Positions 1-4,812 of a DNA stretch of 5,759 nt are shown piece after piece. The position numbers were made by a program, and so were the translations under genes. Positions within the stretch are counted from its first letter, which is position 1. Each line of letters starts with the position of its first letter. The notes below the pieces were generated by a model that saw only the letters and a program-made list of their open reading frames with translations, did no database searches and was not told the origin of the DNA. The stretch spans positions 1 to 5,759 of the forward strand of contig JABJEE010000055.1 in assembly GCA_018665005.1 (NCBI GenBank), read 5' to 3'. This DNA comes from Flavobacteriales bacterium. GTDB taxonomy: Bacteria > Bacteroidota > Bacteroidia > Flavobacteriales_D > Crocinitomicaceae.

Positions 1-71
1 AATTCACCGCTGAATTCATCAGCTTGATTCATTATTACTTTGTCTGGTTTTTGAAAATCTAAAATTGCCAT
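1..71 (-). CDS. rpoA: RNA polymerase alpha subunit, N-terminal fragment (partial, runs off the window)
   Basis: The ATG is at 69-71 and the frame stays open to the window edge, giving 23 residues that begin MAILDFQKPDKVIM and end near DEFSGE. This opening is the one I know from Bacteroidota alpha subunits; the dimerisation domain proper would follow outside the window. Alpha dimerises to nucleate assembly of beta and beta', and its C-terminal domain contacts promoters and activators. The position directly after rpsD, with an 11-nt gap, is the standard alpha-operon order, and rplQ would be expected next. No Shine-Dalgarno motif precedes the start; the leader is A/T-rich. Identity rests on the short N-terminus together with strong synteny, since no catalytic or assembly motif lies inside the window. 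Confidence 0.93.
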   Translation of the reverse strand, partial: MAILDFQKPDKVIMNQADEFSGE

Positions 72-82
72 GTTTTATAAGA

Positions 83-691
83 TTATTTAGAATATAATTC
101 AACGATTAATTGCTCTTTGATGTTTTCTGGGATTAACTCACGCGATGGAATGCTCATTACGGTTCCATTCATTTCAGCATGATCCCAAGTTAACCACTCA
201 AAGGACTTGTCACTACCAGCCAAAGAACCAGTGATAGCTTCCAAAGATTTTGATTTTTCTCTTACTCCAACAACATCTCCAGGTTTTAATTGATATGATG
301 GTATGTTTACCAATTGACCATTTACTGTAATGTGTTTGTGAGAAACCAATTGTCTTGCACCTCTCCTTGTTGGAGAAACACCTAAACGAAACACAACATT
401 GTCTAGTCTAGATTCACACAATTGAAGCAAATTTTCACCAGTAATTCCTTTCATTCGAGAAGCTTTCTCAAACATATTAGAAAATTGTTTTTCTAAAATA
501 CCGTAAGTGTATTTTGCTTTTTGTTTTTCACCAAGTTGGATAGAATATTCTGATTGCTTTCCACCTCTACGTTTTGTTGGGCCATGTTGTCCTGGACCAT
601 AATTCTTTTTTTCTAAGGCTTTGTCCGGACCAAAGATTGGATCTTTGAATCGCCTAGCTATTTTCGTTTTAGGACCTGTGTATCTTGCCAT
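83..691 (-). CDS. rpsD: 30S ribosomal protein S4 (uS4), zinc-free form
   Basis: This 202-residue protein has the usual length for a Bacteroidota S4. It starts MARYTGPKTKIARRF, followed by the basic N-terminal region with YGPGQHG near residues 31-37. The S4 RNA-binding domain spans about residues 92-155, with SRLDNVVFRLG at 94-104 and the SHKHITVNGQLVNIPSY stretch at 117-133. The only cysteine is C92, so the four-cysteine zinc site of some S4 proteins is absent (the C-minus form). S4 binds 16S rRNA early, nucleates assembly of the 5' domain, and with S3 and S5 lines the mRNA entry channel. In E. coli and Bacillus S4 represses its own synthesis through an mRNA leader. The 66-nt gap before this gene is the longest in the window and holds a possible hairpin. 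The gene ends 11 nt before rpoA. Confidence 0.99.
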   Translation of the reverse strand: MARYTGPKTKIARRFKDPIFGPDKALEKKNYGPGQHGPTKRRGGKQSEYSIQLGEKQKAKYTYGILEKQFSNMFEKASRMKGITGENLLQLCESRLDNVVFRLGVSPTRRGARQLVSHKHITVNGQLVNIPSYQLKPGDVVGVREKSKSLEAITGSLAGSDKSFEWLTWDHAEMNGTVMSIPSRELIPENIKEQLIVELYSK

Positions 692-711
692 ATTTATTAA
701 TTTAATTGGGT

Positions 712-742
712 AATCATGAATTAAGGCATTCCTTCGATGATT
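712..742 (-). promoter_or_regulatory. Possible RNA hairpin in the rpsD leader (candidate control element)
   Basis: In the rpsK-rpsD gap the transcript can fold with outer arms AATCAT (737-742) and ATGATT (712-717), then GAA (733-735) with TTC (718-720) after one bulged base at 736. An inner GG (731-732) pairs with CC (725-726) around an AATG loop (727-730), leaving a four-base bulge at 721-724. That is 11 pairs in all, mostly A-U. No U-run follows, so it does not look like an intrinsic terminator. The distance from the structure to the rpsD ATG is 20 nt. A role in S4 feedback is inference from position only; chance pairing in AT-rich DNA is a real alternative. Confidence 0.3.
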
Positions 743-757
743 GTATATTCCCGTTGT

Positions 758-1144
758 TTATACTCTTCTTCTTTTTGGTGGACGACATCCATTGTGAGGT
801 AGGGGAGTGACGTCAATAATTTCAGTAACCTCAATACCTGCATTGTGAATAGCTCTTATTGCTGATTCTCTACCTGCTCCAGGTCCTTTAACATAAACTT
901 TCACTTTCCTCAATCCAAAATCATGTGCTTCTTTGGAACAATCTTCTGCTGCAATCTGTGCTGCGTAAGGAGTGTTTTTCTTAGACCCTCTAAAGCCCAT
1001 TTTACCGGCAGATGACCAAGAAATAACTTGACCAGAAGTATTGGTCAAAGAGATGATGATATTGTTAAAGCTTGCTTGTATGTGCGCTTCGCCAACTGCA
1101 TCAATCTTGACATTTTTTTTCTTTTTTTGATTCGTTTTTGCCAT
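758..1144 (-). CDS. rpsK: 30S ribosomal protein S11 (uS11)
   Basis: This is a complete 128-residue S11. A lysine-rich N-terminus (KKKK at residues 7-10) precedes the conserved core: HIQASFNNIIISLTNTSG at 21-38, SSAGKMGFRGSKKNTPYAA at 44-62, and VKGPGAGRESAIRAI at 85-99. The C-terminus carries the family signature DVTPLPHNGCRPPKRRRV at 111-128. S11 sits on the 30S platform near the mRNA exit and E site, next to S7 and S18/S21. The Asn118-Gly119 pair in PHNGC matches the site that is converted to isoaspartate in E. coli S11. The gene follows rpsM after 17 nt, and its ATG has an A-rich leader without a clear Shine-Dalgarno motif. The lysine codons create A-runs of 7 and 8 nt separated by one G. 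Confidence 0.99.
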   Translation of the reverse strand: MAKTNQKKKKNVKIDAVGEAHIQASFNNIIISLTNTSGQVISWSSAGKMGFRGSKKNTPYAAQIAAEDCSKEAHDFGLRKVKVYVKGPGAGRESAIRAIHNAGIEVTEIIDVTPLPHNGCRPPKRRRV

Positions 1145-1161
1145 TACTTTTGCTCTATTAA

Positions 1162-1536
1162 TTATTTAGTTACTTTTTTCTTATTTGCAACTGTCTTTCT
1201 TTTACCTTTTCTTGTTCTAGAGTTGTTTTTGGTTCTTTGACCTCTCAAAGGTAATCCTGCTCTGTGGCGAATCCCTCTAACACAACCAATGTCCATTAAC
1301 CTTTTGATATTAAGTTGAACTTCTGAACGCAATTGTCCTTCGGTTTTGATTTCATTAACCGAATTTCTAATTGCTGCTAATTGATCGTCATTCCAATCTT
1401 GAACTTTAATGTTCTCATCAATTGAATTTTCTTTCAAAATTTTCTTTGAAGTACTTCCACCGATTCCAAAGATGTATGTTAATCCAACAACACCTCTTTT
1501 ATTTTTTGGTAAATCTATTCCTGCAATACGTGCCAT
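1162..1536 (-). CDS. rpsM: 30S ribosomal protein S13 (uS13)
   Basis: This 124-residue protein starts MARIAGIDLPKNKRGVVGLTYIFGIG, the characteristic S13 opening with its helix-two-turn-helix region. The C-terminal half carries the family signature GIRHRAGLPLRGQRTKNNSR at residues 88-107, followed by a very basic tail (RKGKRKTVANKKKVTK) that in known structures reaches the P-site tRNA. S13 lies in the head of the 30S subunit and forms intersubunit bridges with L5. In E. coli rpsM opens the alpha operon and its leader holds the S4-binding pseudoknot. Here only 11 nt separate it from rpmJ, and those are mostly tandem stop codons, so an E. coli-type leader cannot fit in the gap. The ATG at 1536 is preceded by TAATAGAT. 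Confidence 0.99.
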   Translation of the reverse strand: MARIAGIDLPKNKRGVVGLTYIFGIGGSTSKKILKENSIDENIKVQDWNDDQLAAIRNSVNEIKTEGQLRSEVQLNIKRLMDIGCVRGIRHRAGLPLRGQRTKNNSRTRKGKRKTVANKKKVTK

Positions 1537-1547
1537 ATCTATTATTA

Positions 1548-1664
1548 TTAACCTTGTCTTTGTTTAAATTTTGGATTCTTTTTATTGATCACATAAACGC
1601 GTCCTTTGCGTTTAACGATTTTACAATCCGCACTTCTTTTTTTAACTGATGCTCTTACTTTCAT
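1548..1664 (-). CDS. rpmJ: 50S ribosomal protein L36 (bL36), zinc-free form
   Basis: This short gene encodes 38 residues, starting MKVRASVKKRSADCKIV and ending NPKFKQRQG. The MKVRAS start, the RKGRVYVI centre (residues 19-26) and the KQRQG end are diagnostic of L36, and the length is normal. L36 is a small rRNA-binding protein of the 50S subunit. Zinc-binding L36 uses three cysteines and one histidine; here only C14 remains, and the other positions appear to be S11, N27 or a neighbour, and F33. It is therefore the C-minus type, which I recall as usual in Bacteroidota. The order infA-rpmJ-rpsM matches other genomes of the phylum. The gaps are 20 nt upstream and 11 nt downstream. The stop is followed in frame by TAA, TAA and TAG. 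Confidence 0.97.
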   Translation of the reverse strand: MKVRASVKKRSADCKIVKRKGRVYVINKKNPKFKQRQG

Positions 1665-1673
1665 TACTTCTTA

Positions 1674-1692
1674 TTCTTCTTAATTTATTTAT
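1674..1692 (-). repeat. 19-nt exact repeat, copy 1 (end of infA and leader of rpmJ)
   Basis: On the transcribed strand this reads ATAAATAAATTAAGAAGAA and includes the infA stop codon. An identical 19-mer lies at 3716-3734 over the rpmD stop and rplO leader. In both places it begins one base before the final lysine codon and stop and runs into the A/G-rich leader of the next gene. The cause may be a favoured stop-plus-start context and not a duplication, because low-complexity A/T-rich DNA makes such matches easier by chance. Confidence 0.6.
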
Positions 1693-1903
1693 AACGAAAT
1701 GTTATTCTACCCTTTGTCAAGTCGTAAGGTGACATTTCAACCTTCACTTTATCTCCAGGTAATATTTTTATATAATACATTCTCATTTTACCAGATATAT
1801 GAGCCAAAATTACATGGTCATTTTCTAATTTCACTCTGAAGGTCGCATTTGGTAGTGACTCTTCAATGATTCCGTCTTGTTCTATTGATGCTTGTTTTGC
1901 CAT
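1685..1903 (-). CDS. infA: Translation initiation factor IF-1
   Basis: This 72-residue protein has the exact family length and is a single OB fold. Recognisable stretches are EQDGIIEESLPNATFRVKLEN (about residues 8-28), VILAHISGKMRMYYIKILPGD (31-51) and VEMSPYDLTKGRITFR (55-70), with the conserved SGKMR and SPYDLTKGRI motifs. IF-1 binds the ribosomal A site during initiation and helps IF-2 and IF-3 select the initiator tRNA. The start ATG is only 2 nt after the secY stop (TAG AT ATG), so translation is probably coupled to secY. No map or adk gene lies between them, unlike in many bacteria. There is no Shine-Dalgarno motif. Confidence 0.98.
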   Translation of the reverse strand: MAKQASIEQDGIIEESLPNATFRVKLENDHVILAHISGKMRMYYIKILPGDKVKVEMSPYDLTKGRITFRYK

Positions 1904-1905
1904 AT

Positions 1906-3246
1906 CTAAAATCCTGAATATTCGTTAGCACCTCTTCTTCCTCGTACACGTGTACCGTCCATAAGACTATCCATGTGTCTGTTCAGCTGATAGGTTTCAA
2001 TTTGTTGTAGGGTATCAAGTACAACCCCTACCATAATAAGTAAAGATGTTCCTCCAAAGAACATAGCAAAACCATCGTTGACGCCAGACAATTTTGCAAT
2101 AGCAGGTATGATAGCAATAATCGCAAGGAATAAAGATCCTGGGAAAGTAATTCTAGAAACCACACTATCAATATGATTAGAAGTTTCTTCTCCTGGTCGA
2201 ACCCCTGGTATAAAACCACCGCTCTTTTTTAAATCGTCAGCGATTTTGCTTGGATTTATCATTATTGCAGTATAGAAATACGTAAATACAATAATGAGAA
2301 CGCCTAATAGTAGATTGTAACTAAATCCATATATGTCACCAAGGTTTTTAGTAAACCAATTTCCTGTTCCATCTGCCGAAGCAAATAGCATTACAGGAAT
2401 GGTCATGATCGCTTGTGCAAATATAATTGGCATTACACCACTTGCATTAACTTTTATTGGAAGATAATTTCTTGACCCTTGATCACTTGCAGCTCTCGCA
2501 CCAACAACTCTTTTTGCTGTATTTAAGGGGATCCTTCTCACTCCCTGAACAATGAGAACGGTCACTAGAACAACAACCATAAACGCTACCATTTCAACCA
2601 CCAGTTTGATTAAGTTACCTTGACCAACTGAAGCACCAAACTCTGCAAAAAACGATCCTGGTAGTCTAGAAAGAATTCCTACTGTGATCAACAACGATAT
2701 ACCATTTCCAATACCTTTTTCTGTTATTCTTTCTCCCAACCACACTGCAAACATTGCACCTGCAATAAGTATTATAGTGGTTTGAATCCACCAAAAGTTA
2801 GCTGCATCTGCTGGTATAGCTCCCTTACCTGCCAAATACAGATTTAAGTAACTCGGAGCTTGAAGCGCACAAATGGCAATGGTCAACATCCTTGTGTAAT
2901 TATTGATTTGCTTTCTTCCAGACTCTCCTTCATTTTGCATTTTTTGAACAGCTGGAACAGCCATTCCTAATAATTGCATGATGATGGAGGCACTAATGTA
3001 GGGCATGATACCTAAAGCCATTATTGAAGCATTGGTAAATCCTCCCCCTGAAAAAAGAGACAAGAGATTTTCGAGCGTATTATTCTGATCGGTAGAACCT
3101 TGCACAAGTGCTTCGTAATTCACCCCTGGCAAGACAACGAAAGATCCAATTCTATAAACTAGAATTAAACCAAGAGTCAATAGAATTCGATTTCTCAAAT
3201 CCTCAACTTTCCAAATGTTCTTAATATTTTGTATAAATCTCTTCAT
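1906..3246 (-). CDS. secY: Preprotein translocase subunit SecY
   Basis: This 446-residue integral membrane protein has the usual SecY length. Ten hydrophobic segments are visible at roughly residues 21-39, 73-98, 118-138, 152-172, 182-196, 212-235, 268-290, 306-330, 367-386 and 393-411. The plug and TM2 signature GFTNASIMALGIMPYISAS lies at 69-87. The second signature, GERITEKGIGNGISLL, is at 171-186. The cytoplasmic loop between TM6 and TM7 (RRIPLNTAKRVVGARAA, 237-253) and the following YLPIKVNASGVMP are conserved. GFIPGVRPGEET at 344-355 contains R350, which corresponds to the essential R357 of E. coli. SecY forms the SecYEG channel for SecA-driven export and membrane insertion. It lies 22 nt after rplO and 2 nt before infA, and uses a TAG stop while most neighbours use TAA. 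Confidence 0.99.
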   Translation of the reverse strand: MKRFIQNIKNIWKVEDLRNRILLTLGLILVYRIGSFVVLPGVNYEALVQGSTDQNNTLENLLSLFSGGGFTNASIMALGIMPYISASIIMQLLGMAVPAVQKMQNEGESGRKQINNYTRMLTIAICALQAPSYLNLYLAGKGAIPADAANFWWIQTTIILIAGAMFAVWLGERITEKGIGNGISLLITVGILSRLPGSFFAEFGASVGQGNLIKLVVEMVAFMVVVLVTVLIVQGVRRIPLNTAKRVVGARAASDQGSRNYLPIKVNASGVMPIIFAQAIMTIPVMLFASADGTGNWFTKNLGDIYGFSYNLLLGVLIIVFTYFYTAIMINPSKIADDLKKSGGFIPGVRPGEETSNHIDSVVSRITFPGSLFLAIIAIIPAIAKLSGVNDGFAMFFGGTSLLIMVGVVLDTLQQIETYQLNRHMDSLMDGTRVRGRRGANEYSGF

Positions 3247-3268
3247 AGTTTAAAGTTGGCAAAGATAG

Positions 3269-3715
3269 TTAGATTTTTGTACATGCACCACCTTGGGCTT
3301 CAATTGCAGCTATTGCAGCTTTCGAAAATCCATTCGCACTTACGTTTATTTTAGATTTTAACTCTCCTCTACCTAGTATTTTAACCAAGTCATTTCTTGA
3401 TGTTAATCCATTGTCCATGAATACTTCAAGGTTAAACTCTGTAATTCCTTTTTCGCTAGCCAACATTTCTAAGCTCGCAATATTAACAGCTTTATAATCG
3501 ACTCGATTGATGTTTTTAAATCCAAATTTAGGAACACGACGCTGTAGTGGCATTTGTCCACCTTCAAAACCAATCTTGGTTTTGTATCCTGACCTCGACT
3601 TGGCTCCTTTATGTCCACGAGTTGAAGTTCCGCCATATCCACTTCCTTGCCCTCTGGCAATTCTTCTCTCTTTTTTAACAGATCCTTTCGCAGGTGTTAG
3701 GTTATTTAAGCTCAT
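3269..3715 (-). CDS. rplO: 50S ribosomal protein L15 (uL15)
   Basis: This complete 148-residue L15 has the normal length. The N-terminal extension is rich in Gly and Arg, with RGQGSGYGGTSTRGHKGAKS at residues 21-40 followed by RSGY, then GFEGGQMPLQRRVPKFGF at 49-66. These parts penetrate the 23S rRNA core in known structures. The globular C-terminal domain ends with the family signature, INVSANGFSKAAIAAIEAQGG, at about 123-143. L15 joins late in 50S assembly. The order rpmD-rplO-secY is the standard spc arrangement. The leader ATTAAGAAGAA before the ATG is part of a 19-nt exact repeat shared with the infA-rpmJ junction. Confidence 0.99.
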   Translation of the reverse strand: MSLNNLTPAKGSVKKERRIARGQGSGYGGTSTRGHKGAKSRSGYKTKIGFEGGQMPLQRRVPKFGFKNINRVDYKAVNIASLEMLASEKGITEFNLEVFMDNGLTSRNDLVKILGRGELKSKINVSANGFSKAAIAAIEAQGGACTKI

Positions 3716-3734
3716 TTCTTCTTAATTTATTTAT
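3716..3734 (-). repeat. 19-nt exact repeat, copy 2 (end of rpmD and leader of rplO)
   Basis: This is identical over 19 nt to 1674-1692. It covers the rpmD stop codon and the whole 11-nt gap before the rplO ATG. The identity ends on one side at the last codons of rpmD and on the other at the rplO start. The placement is equivalent to that of copy 1, which hints at a shared termination and initiation context, but I cannot exclude chance in A/T-rich sequence. Confidence 0.6.
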
Positions 3735-3906
3735 CAATAACTTCTATAAGGTGTTTCACCTTACTAATCATACCTAAAATTTGAGGTGTAGCCTCTTTTT
3801 CTACAATTTGATTCAATTTTTTGAATCCAAGTGCTTGAATCGTAGCTTTTTGATTTGCTGGACGATTGATCGCGCTTCTTGTTTGTTTTATTTTTATTGT
3901 ACTCAT
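3727..3906 (-). CDS. rpmD: 50S ribosomal protein L30 (uL30)
   Basis: This 59-residue protein starts MSTIKIKQTRSAINRP and ends KVKHLIEVIDK, the usual size for bacterial L30. The family pattern is clear: IKIKQTRSAI at residues 4-13, the region ATIQALGFKKLNQIV at 21-35, and TPQILGMISKVKHLI at 40-54 with its conserved PQILGMI segment. L30 is a small single-domain protein on the 50S surface that contacts 23S rRNA. It is placed between rpsE and rplO as in most spc operons, with a 12-nt gap to rpsE and 11 nt to rplO. An imperfect palindrome over the rpsE stop ends four bases before its ATG. No Shine-Dalgarno motif is evident. Confidence 0.97.
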   Translation of the reverse strand: MSTIKIKQTRSAINRPANQKATIQALGFKKLNQIVEKEATPQILGMISKVKHLIEVIDK

Positions 3907-3909
3907 CTT

Positions 3910-3932
3910 TATTTAAGGTTAACCGTTAAATA
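3910..3932 (-). promoter_or_regulatory. Imperfect palindrome spanning the rpsE stop, just ahead of rpmD
   Basis: The transcript can pair AATTTAA-like arms on either side of a GGTTAACC core: 3911-3916 pairs with 3926-3931, 3910 with 3932, and 3917-3918 with 3923-3924. The base at 3925 is bulged and TTAA is the loop. That gives nine pairs, only two of them G-C, with the rpsE UAA stop falling in the loop and adjoining arm. The structure would end about three bases before the rpmD ATG, so it could affect rpmD initiation or coupling to rpsE. It is weak, and function is inference only. Confidence 0.22.
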
Positions 3933-4437
3933 TTTTATCTAATTCTACTCCTCTCTGTTTTGCCACTGCTACAGCATCTCTCATTTGCGAAAGAGCATCA
4001 ATAGTCGCTTTTACCACGTTGTGAGGATTTGAAGATCCTTGAGATTTAGCGAGTACGTTATGTATACCAACACTCTCTAAAACTGCTCTCATCGCACCTC
4101 CAGCAATAACACCTGTACCATCAGAAGCAGGCTTCAATAAAACCTTGGCACCACCATATTTTCCTTTTTGGGTATGCGGTACAGTTCCTCGAGCAATCGG
4201 AACCTTAATCAGGTTCTTCTTCGCGTCATCAATTCCTTTAGTAATTGCTTCAACAACTTCTTTCGCTTTACCCAATCCGTGACCAACGACACCATTTTCA
4301 TCTCCAACAACTACAATAGCAGAGAAACTAAATGTTCTACCACCTTTGGTTACTTTTGTTACACGGTTTACCGAAACAAGCTTGTCTTTTAGCTCAATAT
4401 CTGCAGATTTTACGCGATTCATTATTTGTGCTCCCAT
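3919..4437 (-). CDS. rpsE: 30S ribosomal protein S5 (uS5)
   Basis: From the ATG at 4437 this encodes 172 residues. NRVKSADIELKDKLVSVNRV (7-26) matches the opening of Bacteroidota S5 proteins. The S5 N-terminal domain follows, with KGGRTFSFSAIVVVGDENG at 31-49 and VGHGLGKAKEVVEAI at 51-65. The C-terminal domain has GTGVIAGGAMRAVLESVGI at 107-125 and SQGSSNPHNVVKATIDAL at 132-149. S5 contributes to the mRNA entry channel, decoding accuracy and mRNA unwinding with S3 and S4. The start is uncertain: a second ATG at codon 6 (4420-4422) is preceded by GGGAG with 8 nt spacing and would give 167 residues. The longer form starts 4 nt after the rplR stop. I kept the first ATG because genes here generally lack Shine-Dalgarno motifs. 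Confidence 0.98.
   Translation of the reverse strand: MGAQIMNRVKSADIELKDKLVSVNRVTKVTKGGRTFSFSAIVVVGDENGVVGHGLGKAKEVVEAITKGIDDAKKNLIKVPIARGTVPHTQKGKYGGAKVLLKPASDGTGVIAGGAMRAVLESVGIHNVLAKSQGSSNPHNVVKATIDALSQMRDAVAVAKQRGVELDKIFNG
4431..4435 (-). promoter_or_regulatory. Shine-Dalgarno-like GGGAG ahead of the internal ATG of rpsE
   Basis: The codons following the first ATG of rpsE read GGGAG on the transcribed strand, 8 nt before the ATG of codon 6 (4420-4422). This is the best Shine-Dalgarno match with good spacing I see near any start in the window, and it supports possible initiation at codon 6. It may equally be only the Gly-Ala codons of the longer protein. Confidence 0.35.
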
Positions 4438-4441
4438 AATT

Positions 4442-4795
4442 TTAAAATTTTAATCCTTCTTTTCTAGCTGATTCTGCCAATGATTTAACTCGTCCATGAT
4501 ATAAGTAACCATTTCGGTCAAATACCACTTTCTCAACTCCAGATTCCTTTGCTTTTTCAGCTATTAATTTCCCTACTGTTTCAGCTTGTGAAGTCTTGTT
4601 TCCTTTTTGAGCATCATCATTTTTAAGCGATCCTGATGACGCAAGCGTTGTGCCTGTTATATCATCAATGATTTGTGCATAAATCTGCTTATTGCTTCTA
4701 AATACAGATAATCTCGGAACAGAAGTAGTACCAAATACTTTCTTTCTGATTCTTCTTTTAATTTTTGCTCTTCTTAGAACTTTATTATTTGCCAT
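4442..4795 (-). CDS. rplR: 50S ribosomal protein L18 (uL18)
   Basis: This complete 117-residue protein has the standard L18 length. A basic N-terminus (LRRAKIKRRIRKKVFGT, residues 7-23) is followed by VPRLSVFRSNKQIYAQIID at 26-44, which is typical of the family, and the C-terminal signature KVVFDRNGYLYHGRVKSLAE at 89-108. L18 binds 5S rRNA, together with L5 and L25-type proteins, and anchors the central protuberance of the 50S subunit. The gene lies 17 nt after rplF and ends 4 nt before the first rpsE ATG, so translation of the two is probably coupled. The leader is A-rich (AGAGAA immediately before the ATG) with no strong Shine-Dalgarno motif. Confidence 0.99.
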   Translation of the reverse strand: MANNKVLRRAKIKRRIRKKVFGTTSVPRLSVFRSNKQIYAQIIDDITGTTLASSGSLKNDDAQKGNKTSQAETVGKLIAEKAKESGVEKVVFDRNGYLYHGRVKSLAESARKEGLKF

Positions 4796-4812
4796 TTCTC
4801 TAAGTTTATTTT

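Noticed and set aside
712..742. Intrinsic terminator between rpsK and rpsD
   Set aside because: The possible stem is A-U rich and is followed by ACCC, not a U-run.
692..757. Internal promoter for rpsD-rpoA
   Set aside because: The transcribed strand of the gap contains no TTTG or TTG element and no TAnnTTTG, which are the Bacteroidota promoter elements, so a promoter call is not supported.
1028..1240. Plus-strand open frame over rpsK and rpsM
   Set aside because: It is antisense to two clear ribosomal-protein genes. Its Phe/Leu-rich composition is what the complement of Lys-rich coding sequence yields.
1422..1649. Plus-strand open frame over rpsM and rpmJ
   Set aside because: It is antisense to rpsM and rpmJ, with no leader or recognisable protein; the low-complexity Phe/Leu content is a strand shadow.
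2028..2219. Minus-strand frame inside secY
   Set aside because: It is an out-of-frame reading of SecY membrane segments; SecY itself is intact and conserved through this region.
3469..3660. Minus-strand frame inside rplO
   Set aside because: It is an out-of-frame reading of L15, with no independent support.
3507..3725. Plus-strand open frame over rplO
   Set aside because: It is antisense to the Gly/Arg-rich part of L15, which explains its Pro/Leu-rich content.
4168..4392. Plus-strand open frame over rpsE
   Set aside because: It lies entirely antisense to S5 and resembles no family I know.
4438..4451. Palindromic AATTTTAAAATTTT at the rplR-rpsE junction
   Set aside because: This is simple A/T low complexity made of the last rplR codons, the stop and a 4-nt gap, with no spaced arms.
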